Assembly: GCF_003945545.1 (NCBI RefSeq)
Contig: NZ_CP029617.1
Coordinates: forward strand, 7,157,001 to 7,221,000
DNA length: 64,000 nt
Direction of reading: 5' to 3'
Origin: Streptomyces sp. WAC 01529
GTDB lineage: Bacteria > Actinomycetota > Actinomycetes > Streptomycetales > Streptomycetaceae
In this document: piece after piece, positions 25,336 through 33,844 of the stretch
Layout: each line of letters opens with the position of its first letter
Numbering within the stretch: the stretch's first letter is position 1
Position numbers and translations under genes: made by a program
Notes under the pieces: generated by a model
What the model was told of the DNA's origin: nothing
The model's database searches: none
The model's input: only the letters and a program-made list of their open reading frames with translations

Positions 25336-27354
25336 TCAGCCTTCGAGGAGTTCCGCGTACGCGCCGAGCGCCAGCGCCACGTCCACCTGCGCCCAGAACC
25401 GGTGGTACGTAAAGGTGGGCGCGTCACCGCCCGCCAGATACGCCTGGACCTTCGGCCAGTCGGGGTCCTTCTTGTAGAAGGAGCGGAGGGAGAGGAAGGT
25501 CGACGCGGAGTTCACCGCGTCGCCGTTGGGCATGGTGCCGTTCCAGCCGCCCGGCACGTACACCGCGTCGCCGAAGCGGCGGTAGTCGGCCCGCTTCTCC
25601 GCGACCGCTACGCCCCGCGCGTCCTGGTGGTGCCGCCACACTCCGTCGAGCAGCGCCTTGGCGGTCGCCCTGGCCCTGGCGTGGCCCGACTTGGCGGCGT
25701 AGTAGACGAGCGTGCGCGCGTAGGCGCCCGCGACGCCCACGTCGTTCGTGCGGTCCACGACCGCGACGTGCAGCCCCGCGTTGGTCCCCGGCCGGGACGG
25801 GTTCCAGGTGTCCGGCTTCCCCGACCAGCTGAGCGTCGAGGGGAAGAGGTACGTGCCGTCGGCGTCGACGGTCGTGTGCGCCAGCGCCCACGCCACCCAC
25901 TTGTCGAGGACGGCCTTGGCGTCCGCCGCGCCCGTCTGGTGGTAGTACGCGGCGACCCGCTCCATCGACCAGGCCTGGAAGCCGAACCACTGGTTGGACG
26001 GCGGGTCGTGGTAGACGGGCTTCTCGTCGTAGTACATGCCGTGGAACGTGGGCGTACCGGCGGGCGGCGTTCCGTAGCGGCCCTGCCAGCTGTTGGTCGC
26101 GCCGCCCGCGATGGCGCCCTCGGCGGACTGGAGCCAGCGGTAGAACTCCAGCTGCCGCCTGAGGCTCTGCGCCCAGTCCGCCCTGCCCGTCGCCGACCTG
26201 GGGGCGAGGGCCGCGTACGAGGAGAGGGCGTGCGCGGCGAGCGGGTTCTGGTAGCCGCCGTGGCTGTGGCTGCATCCGATGCGCCAGGCCCAGCCCGCCG
26301 AGGTGTCCAGGGCGCCGCCCCACGCGTAGTACCAGGACAGGAGGTAGTGGGCGCTGTTCTTTCCGCTGCCCGGCGCGCAGCCGGACGGCGAGACGCAGTC
26401 GCCGACCTTCTTGAAGTACTTGTCGAACATCGCGTACCGCAGGTAGTCGCCCATCTTCGCGGCCTTCGCGACGGTCGCCGCGACCTGCCCCTGCCTGCCC
26501 TGCGCGGTGGCCCACTTGTGCGCCCAGTACGCGGCCTGCACGGCGCGCGCGTCGGCGTCGGGGGCGTTGGTGTACTTCCACTGCCTGGCGTACGAGGCGT
26601 CCCCGGTGAACAGGTCGAGGTAGCCGTTGCGGCCGCCGTGGGCGAAGTCGTCGCGGCACGGGTGCGGGACCGTCTCCCAGACCGACTCCTGCGGGCCGCG
26701 CTGGAAGGTGTTGATGTACGTCGGCGCGGTGCCCGGGCCGCCGAGGCCGTAGGTGTTGTCGACGTCCTGGAGCCAGTGCATGCCGTAGATGTCGTCGGTG
26801 CCGTACGCGCTCCTCAGCTCGGCCGCGAGCGGGTCGGCCCCGGCGGCGACGGAGGGGTCCAAGCGGGCCGGGTACTGCGCGGGCGTGTCGTGCTCGGGCG
26901 CGTACGTAGCCGGTTTCGCCGCATTGTAGAAACTGTTCGTCGGCTGCTCCGCACGCGTGGGGATCATGAATTTCTCCATGGTTTCCCACGCCGTGTTGAA
27001 CCGGCTCCAGTCACCCGTGACCTTGCCGTACATGGCCTGGAGCCATATCAGATAGCTGTACGCCTCCGAAGTCGCCTCATGGCCGTGATCGGGGGCCTCG
27101 ACAATCAGCGTCTCGACGGAGTGGTACGGAATGCCCTCTGGCGAGAAATATCCGTTCTCGGGATGGGTGATCTTCGCGTAGAGGTCGAGGAAACGCTGCT
27201 CGTAGGGGGTGGCGGCGGACCGTGCGTGGGCGGTCTGACCTGCGAGGCCGAGACCGGCCGTGACGGGGAGCGCGGCCGCGGCGGCGCCGATGGCCAGCAC
27301 CCTGCGGCGGCTGAGTTCCGGTCTTGATTCTCCGTGGTCGGGGAAAGAACGCAT
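25336..27354 (-). CDS. Secreted GH48 reducing-end cellobiohydrolase
   Basis: Leftward from ATG 27354, 672 residues. The twin-arginine signal SRRRVLAIGAAAAALPV suggests Tat export. The catalytic domain shows GH48 signatures APDHGHEATSEAYSYLIWLQAMYG (about residues 85-108), IYGMHWLQDVDNTYG, QRGPQESVWETVPHPC and YYAWGG. GH48 is processive from reducing ends and works with GH6. The length equals the catalytic core alone; there is no CBM2 or fibronectin linker. Its promoter region holds a perfect TTGACA (27417-27422, complement) and a CebR box, so cellobiose induction is expected. The GH74 gene follows in the same unit. Confidence 0.93.
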   Translation of the reverse strand: MRSFPDHGESRPELSRRRVLAIGAAAAALPVTAGLGLAGQTAHARSAATPYEQRFLDLYAKITHPENGYFSPEGIPYHSVETLIVEAPDHGHEATSEAYSYLIWLQAMYGKVTGDWSRFNTAWETMEKFMIPTRAEQPTNSFYNAAKPATYAPEHDTPAQYPARLDPSVAAGADPLAAELRSAYGTDDIYGMHWLQDVDNTYGLGGPGTAPTYINTFQRGPQESVWETVPHPCRDDFAHGGRNGYLDLFTGDASYARQWKYTNAPDADARAVQAAYWAHKWATAQGRQGQVAATVAKAAKMGDYLRYAMFDKYFKKVGDCVSPSGCAPGSGKNSAHYLLSWYYAWGGALDTSAGWAWRIGCSHSHGGYQNPLAAHALSSYAALAPRSATGRADWAQSLRRQLEFYRWLQSAEGAIAGGATNSWQGRYGTPPAGTPTFHGMYYDEKPVYHDPPSNQWFGFQAWSMERVAAYYHQTGAADAKAVLDKWVAWALAHTTVDADGTYLFPSTLSWSGKPDTWNPSRPGTNAGLHVAVVDRTNDVGVAGAYARTLVYYAAKSGHARARATAKALLDGVWRHHQDARGVAVAEKRADYRRFGDAVYVPGGWNGTMPNGDAVNSASTFLSLRSFYKKDPDWPKVQAYLAGGDAPTFTYHRFWAQVDVALALGAYAELLEG

Positions 27355-27380
27355 GCCGGTGTCCCTCTTCCGATGGGGGG

Positions 27381-27394
27381 TGGGAGCGCTCCCA
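27381..27394. promoter_or_regulatory. CebR box (cellobiose repressor site)
   Basis: TGGGAGCGCTCCCA is identical to the known 14-base CebR operator of Streptomyces cellulose genes. It lies 27 bases before the leftward GH48 start, just after a leftward TTGACA at 27417-27422, and 179 bases before the rightward GH5 start. CebR itself is not encoded in this window. Confidence 0.85.
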
Positions 27395-27444
27395 AAGTCC
27401 TTGCGCCACCCGGTGTTGTCAAGGGTGTTCGCGCGAATTGCGTT

Positions 27445-27460
27445 GTCGAATCCATTCGAC
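27445..27460. promoter_or_regulatory. Palindrome in the cellulase divergent region
   Basis: GTCGAAT-CC-ATTCGAC is a perfect 7-bp inverted repeat between the GH48 and GH5 starts. It differs from both the CebR box and the TCGAAGCGCTTCGA sites, so a further regulator may act on the rightward cellulase genes. Confidence 0.4.
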
Positions 27461-27488
27461 TGCCGAACGCGTCGGGATTTCCCGGAAA

Positions 27489-27520
27489 CCCGGCAACCTT
27501 TTCTCTCCGCGGCGGTGACT
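27489..27520 (+). promoter_or_regulatory. Possible ECF-type promoter before the GH5 gene
   Basis: GGCAACC near 27490 is followed, 11 bases after the motif, by CGCGGCGGTGACT. The pattern resembles the one before the pectate lyase gene (GGCAACC, 10 bases, CGCGGTGGCGACC). The AAC in the -35 and the GC-rich -10 suit an ECF sigma factor, but the two spacers differ by one base. Confidence 0.3.
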
Positions 27521-27572
27521 GCACATCAGAGGTCTGTGTTTACCGAGGTTACCGACCGACAAGGAGTCGCCC

Positions 27573-28757
27573 ATGCGGCACCCCCGACGGCCGTTGCGCA
27601 CGCTCGCCGTGCTGGCCGCCGTCCTGTTCGTCGCCGGTGGTCCCACGGCACCGGCGTCCGCGCTCCCGGCAGCGCACCCGCCCACGCCCCCGGCCGCGTC
27701 CGCCCTCCCCACCGCGGCCGCGCCACCGCCCGTCCTGCGCGCCGAGGGCAACCGCCTCGTCGACGCGGACGGCTCCGCCCACCGCCTCCTCGGAGTCAAC
27801 CGCTCCGGGGGCGAGTTCGCCTGTGTCCAGGGCTGGGGCATCTTCGACGGTCCCGTCGACGACGCCTCCGTCAAGGCCATCGCGGAGTGGAACGCCAACA
27901 CCGTACGCATCCCCCTCAACGAGGAGTGCTGGCTCGGCTCCGCCCACATCGACCCCCGATACCGGGGCGCGAACTACCGCTCCGCCATCGACGGCCTGGT
28001 CCAGCGCGTCCAGGCCCACGGCATGACCCCCATCCTCGAACTGCACTGGTCGCACGGCCGGTACACCGGCAACTCCGCCGGCTGCCACGACGTCCACGCG
28101 AGCTGCCAGAAGCCGATGCCGAACGCCACGCACACCCCGGCGTTCTGGACCTCGGTGGCGACCGCGTACAAGAACGACCCCGAGGTCGTCTTCGACCTCT
28201 TCAACGAGCCCTATCCGGACCGCGCGACCCCCACCACCGCCCAGGCGTGGACCTGCTGGCGCGACGGCGGCACCTGCCCCGGCATCGGCTACGAGGTCGC
28301 CGGGATGCAGGACCTCCTCGACGCCGTACGCGGGACGGGCGCCCGCAACCTCGTCCTCGCCGCAGGCATCGCGTACGCCAACGACCTCAGCGGCTGGCTC
28401 GCCCACGCGCCCCACGACCCGGCCGGCAATCTCGCCGCTGCCTGGCACGTCTACAACTTCAACTCCTGCTCCGACGAGGCGTGCTGGAACCGCACCCTCG
28501 CCCCCGTCGCCGCCCGCGTCCCGCTCGTCGCGGGCGAGATCGGCGAGAACACCTGCGCGCACGGCTTCATCGACCGCGTCATGAAGTGGTTCGACGAGCG
28601 TGCGCTCTCCTATCTCGGCTGGACCTGGAACGCCTGGGACTGCTCCTCGGGCCCGGCCCTGATCCGCTCCTACGACGGCACACCCACCCCGTTCGGCACC
28701 GGGCTGCGCGACCATCTGCGCGCCCTCGACACCCGAGAGGCACCGGACCCCACATGA
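27573..28757 (+). CDS. Secreted GH5 endoglucanase
   Basis: ATG at 27573 has AAGGAG 7 bases upstream; 394 residues. A signal peptide (TLAVLAAVLFVAGGPTAPASA) and a Pro/Ala-rich stretch precede the catalytic barrel. The acid/base Glu212 sits in VFDLFNEPYPD and the nucleophile Glu322 in LVAGEIGENTC. The motif LLGVNRSGGEFAC near the start places it close to the GH5 subfamily 1/2 bacterial endoglucanases. It cuts internal beta-1,4 bonds of cellulose. It overlaps the GH6 gene by ATGA. No binding module is present. Confidence 0.9.
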   Translation: MRHPRRPLRTLAVLAAVLFVAGGPTAPASALPAAHPPTPPAASALPTAAAPPPVLRAEGNRLVDADGSAHRLLGVNRSGGEFACVQGWGIFDGPVDDASVKAIAEWNANTVRIPLNEECWLGSAHIDPRYRGANYRSAIDGLVQRVQAHGMTPILELHWSHGRYTGNSAGCHDVHASCQKPMPNATHTPAFWTSVATAYKNDPEVVFDLFNEPYPDRATPTTAQAWTCWRDGGTCPGIGYEVAGMQDLLDAVRGTGARNLVLAAGIAYANDLSGWLAHAPHDPAGNLAAAWHVYNFNSCSDEACWNRTLAPVAARVPLVAGEIGENTCAHGFIDRVMKWFDERALSYLGWTWNAWDCSSGPALIRSYDGTPTPFGTGLRDHLRALDTREAPDPT

Positions 28758-30139
28758 GTCGCACACGGATACACACCCACCAGAGATCACGCACCCTCCT
28801 GCTCGCCCTCGCCACCCTGCTCGCCGTCAGCGGCGGCACCGCGGCGGCGCTCACCGGCGAGAGCGCGGCAACCGTCACCGGCAAGAGCGCGGCCGCCGCC
28901 CGCGTCGACAACCCTTACGCGGGCGCCAAGGTCTATGTGAACCCCGAGTGGTCGAGGAAGGCCGCCGCCGAGCCGGGCGGCACGGCGGTCTCGGGCCGGC
29001 CCACCGGCGTCTGGCTCGACCGGATCGCCGCGATCGCGGGCGGCAACGGCAAGATGGGCCTGCGCCAGCACCTCGACGCGGCGCTCCAACAGCGGGCGGA
29101 CGTCGTCCAGTTGGTCATCTACAACCTGCCGGGCCGGGACTGCGCGGCCCTCGCCTCCAACGGCGAACTCGGCCCCACCGAGATCGACCGCTACAAGCGG
29201 GACTACATCGACCCGATCGCGAGGATCCTCGCCGAGGCGAAGTACGCGAACCTCCGCATCGTCACGACCGTCGAGATCGACTCGCTGCCCAACCTCGTCA
29301 CCAACACCGGGGGCCGCCCCACCGCGACGCCCGCGTGCGACGTGATGAAGGCCAACGGCAACTACGTGAAGGGCGTCGGCTACGCCCTCAAGCAGCTCGG
29401 CGCCGTCCCGAACGTCTACAACTACGTGGACGCGGGCCACCACGGCTGGCTCGGCTGGGACGACAACTTCGCCGCCTCCGCGCAGGTATTCCGCCAGGCC
29501 GCCACCGCCGAGGGCAGCACGGTCGACAACGTCCACGGCTTCATCACCAACACCGCCAACTACAGCGCCCTGAAGGAGGAGAACTTCCGCATCGGCGACA
29601 CGGTCGGGGGCCGCTCGGTCCGCGAGTCCAAGTGGGTCGACTGGAACCGCTACACCGACGAACTCTCCTTCGCCCAGGCCTTCCGCGCCCAGCTGGTGGC
29701 CACCGGCTTCCGCTCCGACATCGGCATGCTCATCGACACCTCCCGCAACGGCTGGGGCGGCACCGCGCGTCCCGCCGGGCCGGGTCCGACGACGGACGTC
29801 GACTCCTACGTCAACGGAGGGCGCTACGACCGCCGCATCCACGTCGGCAACTGGTGCAACCAGTCCGGCGCGGGCCTCGGCGAACGCCCCAAGGCCGCAC
29901 CCGAGCCCGGCATCGACGCCTACGTCTGGATGAAGCCCCCGGGCGAGTCCGACGGCTCCAGCAAGGAGATCCCGAACGACGAGGGGAAGGGCTTCGACCG
30001 GATGTGCGACCCCACCTACGAGGGGAACGCCCGCAACAACTACAACAGGTCCGGAGCCCTGCCGGACGCGCCGGTCTCGGGCCACTGGTTCTCGGCCCAG
30101 TTCCAGCAGCTCCTGAAGAACGCGCACCCGGCGCTATAG
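28754..30139 (+). CDS. Secreted GH6 cellobiohydrolase/cellulase
   Basis: ATG at 28754 overlaps the GH5 stop; 461 residues. A signal peptide is followed by NPYAGAKVYVNPEWS, the normal opening of the GH6 catalytic domain. LVIYNLPGRDCAALASNGE holds the conserved Asp of the GH6 proton network; VTTVEIDSLPNLV, DAGHHGWLGW and the C-terminal DAYVWMKPPGESDG complete the signature. GH6 acts from non-reducing ends, complementing GH48. The catalytic domain starts right after the signal, with no CBM2 and no linker. Its stop lies 19 bases before the 30-base LacI palindrome. Confidence 0.92.
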   Translation: MSRTRIHTHQRSRTLLLALATLLAVSGGTAAALTGESAATVTGKSAAAARVDNPYAGAKVYVNPEWSRKAAAEPGGTAVSGRPTGVWLDRIAAIAGGNGKMGLRQHLDAALQQRADVVQLVIYNLPGRDCAALASNGELGPTEIDRYKRDYIDPIARILAEAKYANLRIVTTVEIDSLPNLVTNTGGRPTATPACDVMKANGNYVKGVGYALKQLGAVPNVYNYVDAGHHGWLGWDDNFAASAQVFRQAATAEGSTVDNVHGFITNTANYSALKEENFRIGDTVGGRSVRESKWVDWNRYTDELSFAQAFRAQLVATGFRSDIGMLIDTSRNGWGGTARPAGPGPTTDVDSYVNGGRYDRRIHVGNWCNQSGAGLGERPKAAPEPGIDAYVWMKPPGESDGSSKEIPNDEGKGFDRMCDPTYEGNARNNYNRSGALPDAPVSGHWFSAQFQQLLKNAHPAL

Positions 30140-30158
30140 CCGCCATCCGCCTGCCCGA

Positions 30159-30188
30159 ACGTTGAGTCGAAGCGCTTCGACTCAACGT
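30159..30188. promoter_or_regulatory. 30-base perfect palindromic LacI operator
   Basis: A perfect palindrome: the left arm is ACGTTGAGTCGAAGC and the right arm its exact complement. Its centre is TCGAAGCGCTTCGA (30167-30180). It ends just before the -35 box of the LacI gene, so self-control is likely. As RNA it could also end GH6 transcription. Confidence 0.75.
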
Positions 30189-30189
30189 C

Positions 30190-30218
30190 TGGACAGGCCG
30201 GGGGAGCCCCCATAGGGT
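30190..30218 (+). promoter_or_regulatory. Promoter of the LacI-type regulator gene
   Basis: -35 TGGACA (30190-30195), a 17-base spacer, -10 TAGGGT (30213-30218). It is sandwiched between the 30-base palindrome and a second inverted repeat. Confidence 0.5.
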
Positions 30219-30255
30219 CGATCGCACCGGCCCGACGGGCCGGTGCGATCGACCC
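30215..30255. repeat. Perfect 20-bp inverted repeat in the LacI gene leader
   Basis: Arms 30215-30234 and 30236-30255 are exact complements (GGGTCGATCGCACCGGCCCG on the left) with one base between. The repeat overlaps the -10 box and ends 28 bases before the start codon. It may be an operator, a leader hairpin or the terminator of the cellulase unit. Confidence 0.6.
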
Positions 30256-30283
30256 GACCCGTCGCCCAACCCAGGAGAGCCGC

Positions 30284-31291
30284 ATGGTCACCCTCGCCGA
30301 GGTCGCCAGGCACGCAGGAGTCTCGGCCAGCACGGTGAGTTACGTCCTCAGCGGCAAGCGGTCGATCTCGACCGGCACCCGGGAACGCGTCGAACGCAGC
30401 ATCCAGCAGCTCGGCTACCACCCGAACGCGGGCGCCCGCGCCCTGGCGAGCAGCAAGTCCAACGTCATCGCCCTGATGATGCCGCTGCGCACCGACATGT
30501 ACGTGCCCGTGATGATGGAGATAGCCATCGCCGTCGCCACCACCGCCCGCGCCCACGGCTACGACGTACTGCTCCTCACCGGCGACGAGGGCCCGGCGGC
30601 CGTGCGCCGCGTCACCGGCAGCGGGCTCGCCGACGCCATGATCCTCATGGACGTCGAACTGGACGACGAGCGGCTGCCGCTGCTGCGCGACAGCGAGCGC
30701 CCCGCCGTCCTCATCGGCCTGCCCGCCGACACGACGGAACTGACCTGCGTGGACCTCGACTTCGTGGCGACGGGCGCCCTGTGCGTGGAGCACCTGGCGG
30801 AGCTAGGCCACCGCGACATCGCCTTCATCGGCGAGGCCCCCGCCGTCTACGAACGGCACACCGGCTTCGCCGAGCGCACCCTGGAGGGGCTGCGCGGCAA
30901 GGCGGGCGAGCTGGGGGTGCGGCTGCTGCACCGGCCGTGCGACGCGGGGTACGGGCCGACGTCCGCCACGCTCGCCAGGGTCCTCGACGAGCGGCCGGGC
31001 ACCACGGCCTTCATCGTCCAGAACGAGTCGGCCGTCGAGCCGCTGCTCGGAGTGTTGCGCCAGCGGGGCCGCGCGGTCCCCGAGGACGTGTCGGTCCTCG
31101 CGATCTGCCCCGACCAGGTGGCGCTCCAGGCGTCCGTGCGGCTCACGTCGGTCTCCATCCCCGCCGAGGAGATGGGCCGCAGGGCGGTGGAGCGGATCGT
31201 CGCCAAGCTGGCGGGCCGCGGCGAGGACGAGGTCTCGCTGATCACCCCGGAGCTGACGGTGAGGGCCAGTTCGGGGAACGCGCCCGGCTGA
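30284..31291 (+). CDS. LacI family transcriptional repressor, likely master of the local sugar operons
   Basis: ATG at 30284 follows AGGAGAG; 335 residues. The DNA-binding head VTLAEVARHAGVSASTVSYVLSGKRSIS and hinge helix NAGARALASSKSN (up to about residue 62) are followed by a periplasmic-binding-protein-like sensor domain. Homologues bind GAAGCGCTTC-centred palindromes. Its own promoter carries a perfect 30-base version, and identical 14-base cores lie at both promoters of the neighbouring GH3/GH31 and ABC genes and inside the DapA-like gene. The inducer is probably a xyloglucan- or arabinoxylan-derived sugar. It is not CebR, whose TGGGAGCGCTCCCA site is different. Confidence 0.92.
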   Translation: MVTLAEVARHAGVSASTVSYVLSGKRSISTGTRERVERSIQQLGYHPNAGARALASSKSNVIALMMPLRTDMYVPVMMEIAIAVATTARAHGYDVLLLTGDEGPAAVRRVTGSGLADAMILMDVELDDERLPLLRDSERPAVLIGLPADTTELTCVDLDFVATGALCVEHLAELGHRDIAFIGEAPAVYERHTGFAERTLEGLRGKAGELGVRLLHRPCDAGYGPTSATLARVLDERPGTTAFIVQNESAVEPLLGVLRQRGRAVPEDVSVLAICPDQVALQASVRLTSVSIPAEEMGRRAVERIVAKLAGRGEDEVSLITPELTVRASSGNAPG

Positions 31292-31395
31292 AGCGCGCCG
31301 GGAGCCTCATGGTCAGGCGGGGGAGGCCGCCCGCGCCGTGCTGTACGCGTGTACCGTTCGCATCCGGTCACCCACCCCCTCCGGCATCGCCTTCG

Positions 31396-31797
31396 TCACG
31401 CGACGGCGGTCCCTTCGAGTTCGACCAGCTGGCCCGGGATCGCCAGCCGCGTCACCCCGAGCATCGTGGTGGTCGGCGCCACCCCGGCCGCGCCCAGCCG
31501 CGCCGCCAGCACGCCGTAGTGCCGGAAGAGCAGATCGACGTCGGTCGTGTAGACGTTGAGCCGGACGAGGTCCGCGAGAGACATGCCGGCCTCGCCGAGC
31601 ACGGCCTCCACGTTGTCGACGCTCAGCGCCAACTGCGCCGCCATGTCACCGTCGTGCTCGGGCTTCCCCTCGGCGCTCATCGCGGTCTGCCCGGAGATGT
31701 ACAGGGTGCGGGTGTGCCCGGAGACGACCTCGCCCTGGTTGAACCCCATCTCCGTCGACCATGTCACCGGGTTGACCGCTGTGCGTTCCATCGCCAC
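31396..31797 (-). CDS. RidA family (YjgF/UK114) protein
   Basis: Leftward, 133 residues from GTG 31797 (GGAG 5 bases before); ATG 31791 is an alternative. It shows the compact RidA pattern YISGQTAMSAEGKPEHDGDMAAQ, then VDNVEAVLGEAGMSLADLVRLNVYTTD and PGQLVELEGTAVA. RidA trimers deaminate reactive imines and enamines. The usual C-terminal Arg-containing motif is altered here (TTTMLGVTRLAIPGQLVELEG keeps an Arg), so activity is plausible but unproven. It is divergent from the WYL regulator gene, which may control it. Confidence 0.85.
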   Translation of the reverse strand: MAMERTAVNPVTWSTEMGFNQGEVVSGHTRTLYISGQTAMSAEGKPEHDGDMAAQLALSVDNVEAVLGEAGMSLADLVRLNVYTTDVDLLFRHYGVLAARLGAAGVAPTTTMLGVTRLAIPGQLVELEGTAVA

Positions 31798-31885
31798 GTC
31801 AGCTCCATTCAGTTGAGACGTCGTGGGGACGAGCCTCGCAACAAATCACGACACCCTTGGTCATGTATCTCGGTAAAGTTCTCGG

Positions 31886-32860
31886 ATGCGCGCCGACCGG
31901 CTGGTCTCACTGGTGCTGCTCCTGCGTCAGCGCGGCCGACTGACCGCGGACACGCTCGCCCGCGAGCTCGAGGTGTCCACCCGCACCGTGCTGCGCGACA
32001 TCGAGGCGCTGTCCACGGCCGGCGTCCCCGTCTACGCCGAACGCGGCCGGCACGGCGGTTTCGCGCTCGCGCCCGGTTTCCGCACCGAGCTGACCGGGCT
32101 CAACCACGACGAGGCCCTTGCCTTGCTGACCGCCGGATCGGTCCGCGGCGAGCAGGCGTTCGGCCTCGGCTCGGCGCTCGCCTCGGCGATGCGGAAGGTG
32201 GTCGACGCGCTGCCCGAAACCCACCGGACCACCGCGAGCGACGCGGCCCAGCGGTTCCTCGTCGAACCGGAGACCGACCTGCTCTCACGCAGGCTGGTCA
32301 CCGATGAGGTGCCCGCCACGACGATGAGCGAGGTGCGGCGCGCGGTGCTCGCCGGACACAAGCTGCGCATCCACTACGCGGCTGCGCACCAGGCACCGCG
32401 GTGGCGCACGGTGGACCCCATCGGCCTGGTCACCGCACGCGACCGGAGCTACCTGCTGGCCACGAGATCCGGCGAGGACCGCACCTACCGGCTCTCACGG
32501 GTGCTCGCCGCCGAGGAACTCCCCGAAACGGCACAGCGGCCGAACCAGGTCGACCTGGACCGGATCTGGCGGGAACGCTCCGCGCGGTTCCTCTCCGGCG
32601 GCGACCACATCTCCGTACGCGTACGGGTGAACCCGGCGCGGCGGGAGGAGCTGCTGGACACCGTGCTGGCCGTCCGAGCCGAGGAACCCGACGCCGACGG
32701 GTGGCTGCGGCTCGAGGTGACCTTCCAGGACGCACGGCACGCCGAATGGGCGCTGTGGCAGCTCGGCATGGACGCGGAGGCCCTGGCCCCGCGGTCGCTG
32801 CGGATCTGCCTGCGCGACCGCGCCGCCACGCTCGCCGCCCGCTACGAGGACGCGCCCTGA
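31886..32860 (+). CDS. YafY-type WYL-domain transcriptional regulator
   Basis: ATG at 31886; 324 residues. An N-terminal DeoR-like winged helix (RADRLVSLVLLLRQRGRLTADTLA... up to residue 58, with STRTVLRDIEALSTAGVPVYAE) is followed by a WYL domain (about 145-205, HYAAAHQAPRWRTVDPIGLV) and a WCX dimerisation tail. WYL proteins sense ligands or nucleic acids. It is divergent from the RidA gene across 88 bases, so RidA is the first candidate target. Confidence 0.9.
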   Translation: MRADRLVSLVLLLRQRGRLTADTLARELEVSTRTVLRDIEALSTAGVPVYAERGRHGGFALAPGFRTELTGLNHDEALALLTAGSVRGEQAFGLGSALASAMRKVVDALPETHRTTASDAAQRFLVEPETDLLSRRLVTDEVPATTMSEVRRAVLAGHKLRIHYAAAHQAPRWRTVDPIGLVTARDRSYLLATRSGEDRTYRLSRVLAAEELPETAQRPNQVDLDRIWRERSARFLSGGDHISVRVRVNPARREELLDTVLAVRAEEPDADGWLRLEVTFQDARHAEWALWQLGMDAEALAPRSLRICLRDRAATLAARYEDAP

Positions 32861-32898
32861 CCGGCGGCGGCCCCTCGCACGGCGCCGTACCGTCGGCG

Positions 32899-33825
32899 TC
32901 AGCCCTTCACCGCGCCCGTGAGCATCCCCTGCTTGAAATGCCGCTGCACGAACGGCGAGAGGACCGCGACCGGGAGCAGCGCCAGGACCATGACGGCCAT
33001 CTGGATGGCCAGCGGCGACAGATGGCCGGTGTTGATCGCCTGGCTGAGGCCCGTCGGCCGCTGCTGCTTGATGACCAGCTGCTGCATGACGTTCTGCAGC
33101 GGCATCATGTCCGGGTCGCTGAGGTAGATCGAGGCGTTGAACCACGCGCTCCAGTACCCCACCGCGTAGAAGAGCGTGATCACCGCGAGCACCGCCCGGG
33201 ACAGCGGCATCACGATCCGCAGCAGGATGCGCAGGTCCCCGGCCCCGTCGATGCGGGCGCTCTCGATCAGCTCCTGTGCCGTGCCCATGAAGAACGCCCG
33301 CAGGACGAGGATGTTGAAGACGTTCAGGGCGCTCGGCAGGATCAGCGAGAGGTAGGTGTCGGTGAGGCCGAGGCCCTGCACCACCAGGTACGTGGGGATC
33401 AGCCCGGCGCCGAAGAACATCGTGGCGACGATCAGCAGCAGGATCGGGCGGTGCAGCACGGACCCCGGGCGCGAGAGGCCGTACGCGCACAGGACGGACA
33501 CCACCATGCTGAAGAGCGTGCCGACGAGCGTGACGCCCACGCTGACCAGCGCCGCCCGCGAGACCTGGCCGCCGCTGAGCAGCTCCTGGTAGTGGACGAG
33601 GGTCACGCCACGGGGGATCACCACCAGGCCGCCCGTCTCGGTGATCGTCCGCACCGAGGAGAGGCTGGTGACGACCACCACCCACACCGGGAAGAGGACG
33701 GCGAGGCAGACCAGGACCAGCGCCACGCCCTTGGTGGCCAGCCCGGCCCGGGTCGGCGGCTCCTCCCACACCGGGCGCAGGCCGGTGCGGCTGCCCGGCC
33801 TGACGCCGAAGCTGAGCACGTTCAT
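32899..33825 (-). CDS. ABC permease, LplC/YtcP type (oligosaccharide uptake)
   Basis: Leftward from ATG 33825 (GAGGGG 8 bases upstream; a GTG three codons earlier is possible); 308 residues and six helices. The EAA-type loop is IESARIDGAGDLRILLRIVMPLS, and the ending FVQRHFKQGMLTGAVKG is standard for the MalG/LplC branch. Third gene of the binding-protein/permease operon starting at 36488. LplBC-type permeases move complex plant oligosaccharides. No ATPase gene is present in the operon. Confidence 0.9.
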   Translation of the reverse strand: MNVLSFGVRPGSRTGLRPVWEEPPTRAGLATKGVALVLVCLAVLFPVWVVVVTSLSSVRTITETGGLVVIPRGVTLVHYQELLSGGQVSRAALVSVGVTLVGTLFSMVVSVLCAYGLSRPGSVLHRPILLLIVATMFFGAGLIPTYLVVQGLGLTDTYLSLILPSALNVFNILVLRAFFMGTAQELIESARIDGAGDLRILLRIVMPLSRAVLAVITLFYAVGYWSAWFNASIYLSDPDMMPLQNVMQQLVIKQQRPTGLSQAINTGHLSPLAIQMAVMVLALLPVAVLSPFVQRHFKQGMLTGAVKG

Positions 33826-33844
33826 CGCTCGCACCCCTCGTGCC

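Noticed and set aside
22855..27327. A 1490-codon rightward open frame opposite the GH48 and GH74 genes
   Set aside because: It is antisense to two clear glycoside hydrolases with signal peptides and motifs. The translation is Arg/Gly/Val-rich without domains, a product of GC-rich third positions.
30159..30188. CebR box before the LacI gene
   Set aside because: The centre is TCGAAGCGCTTCGA, not TGGGAGCGCTCCCA; the flanks also differ.
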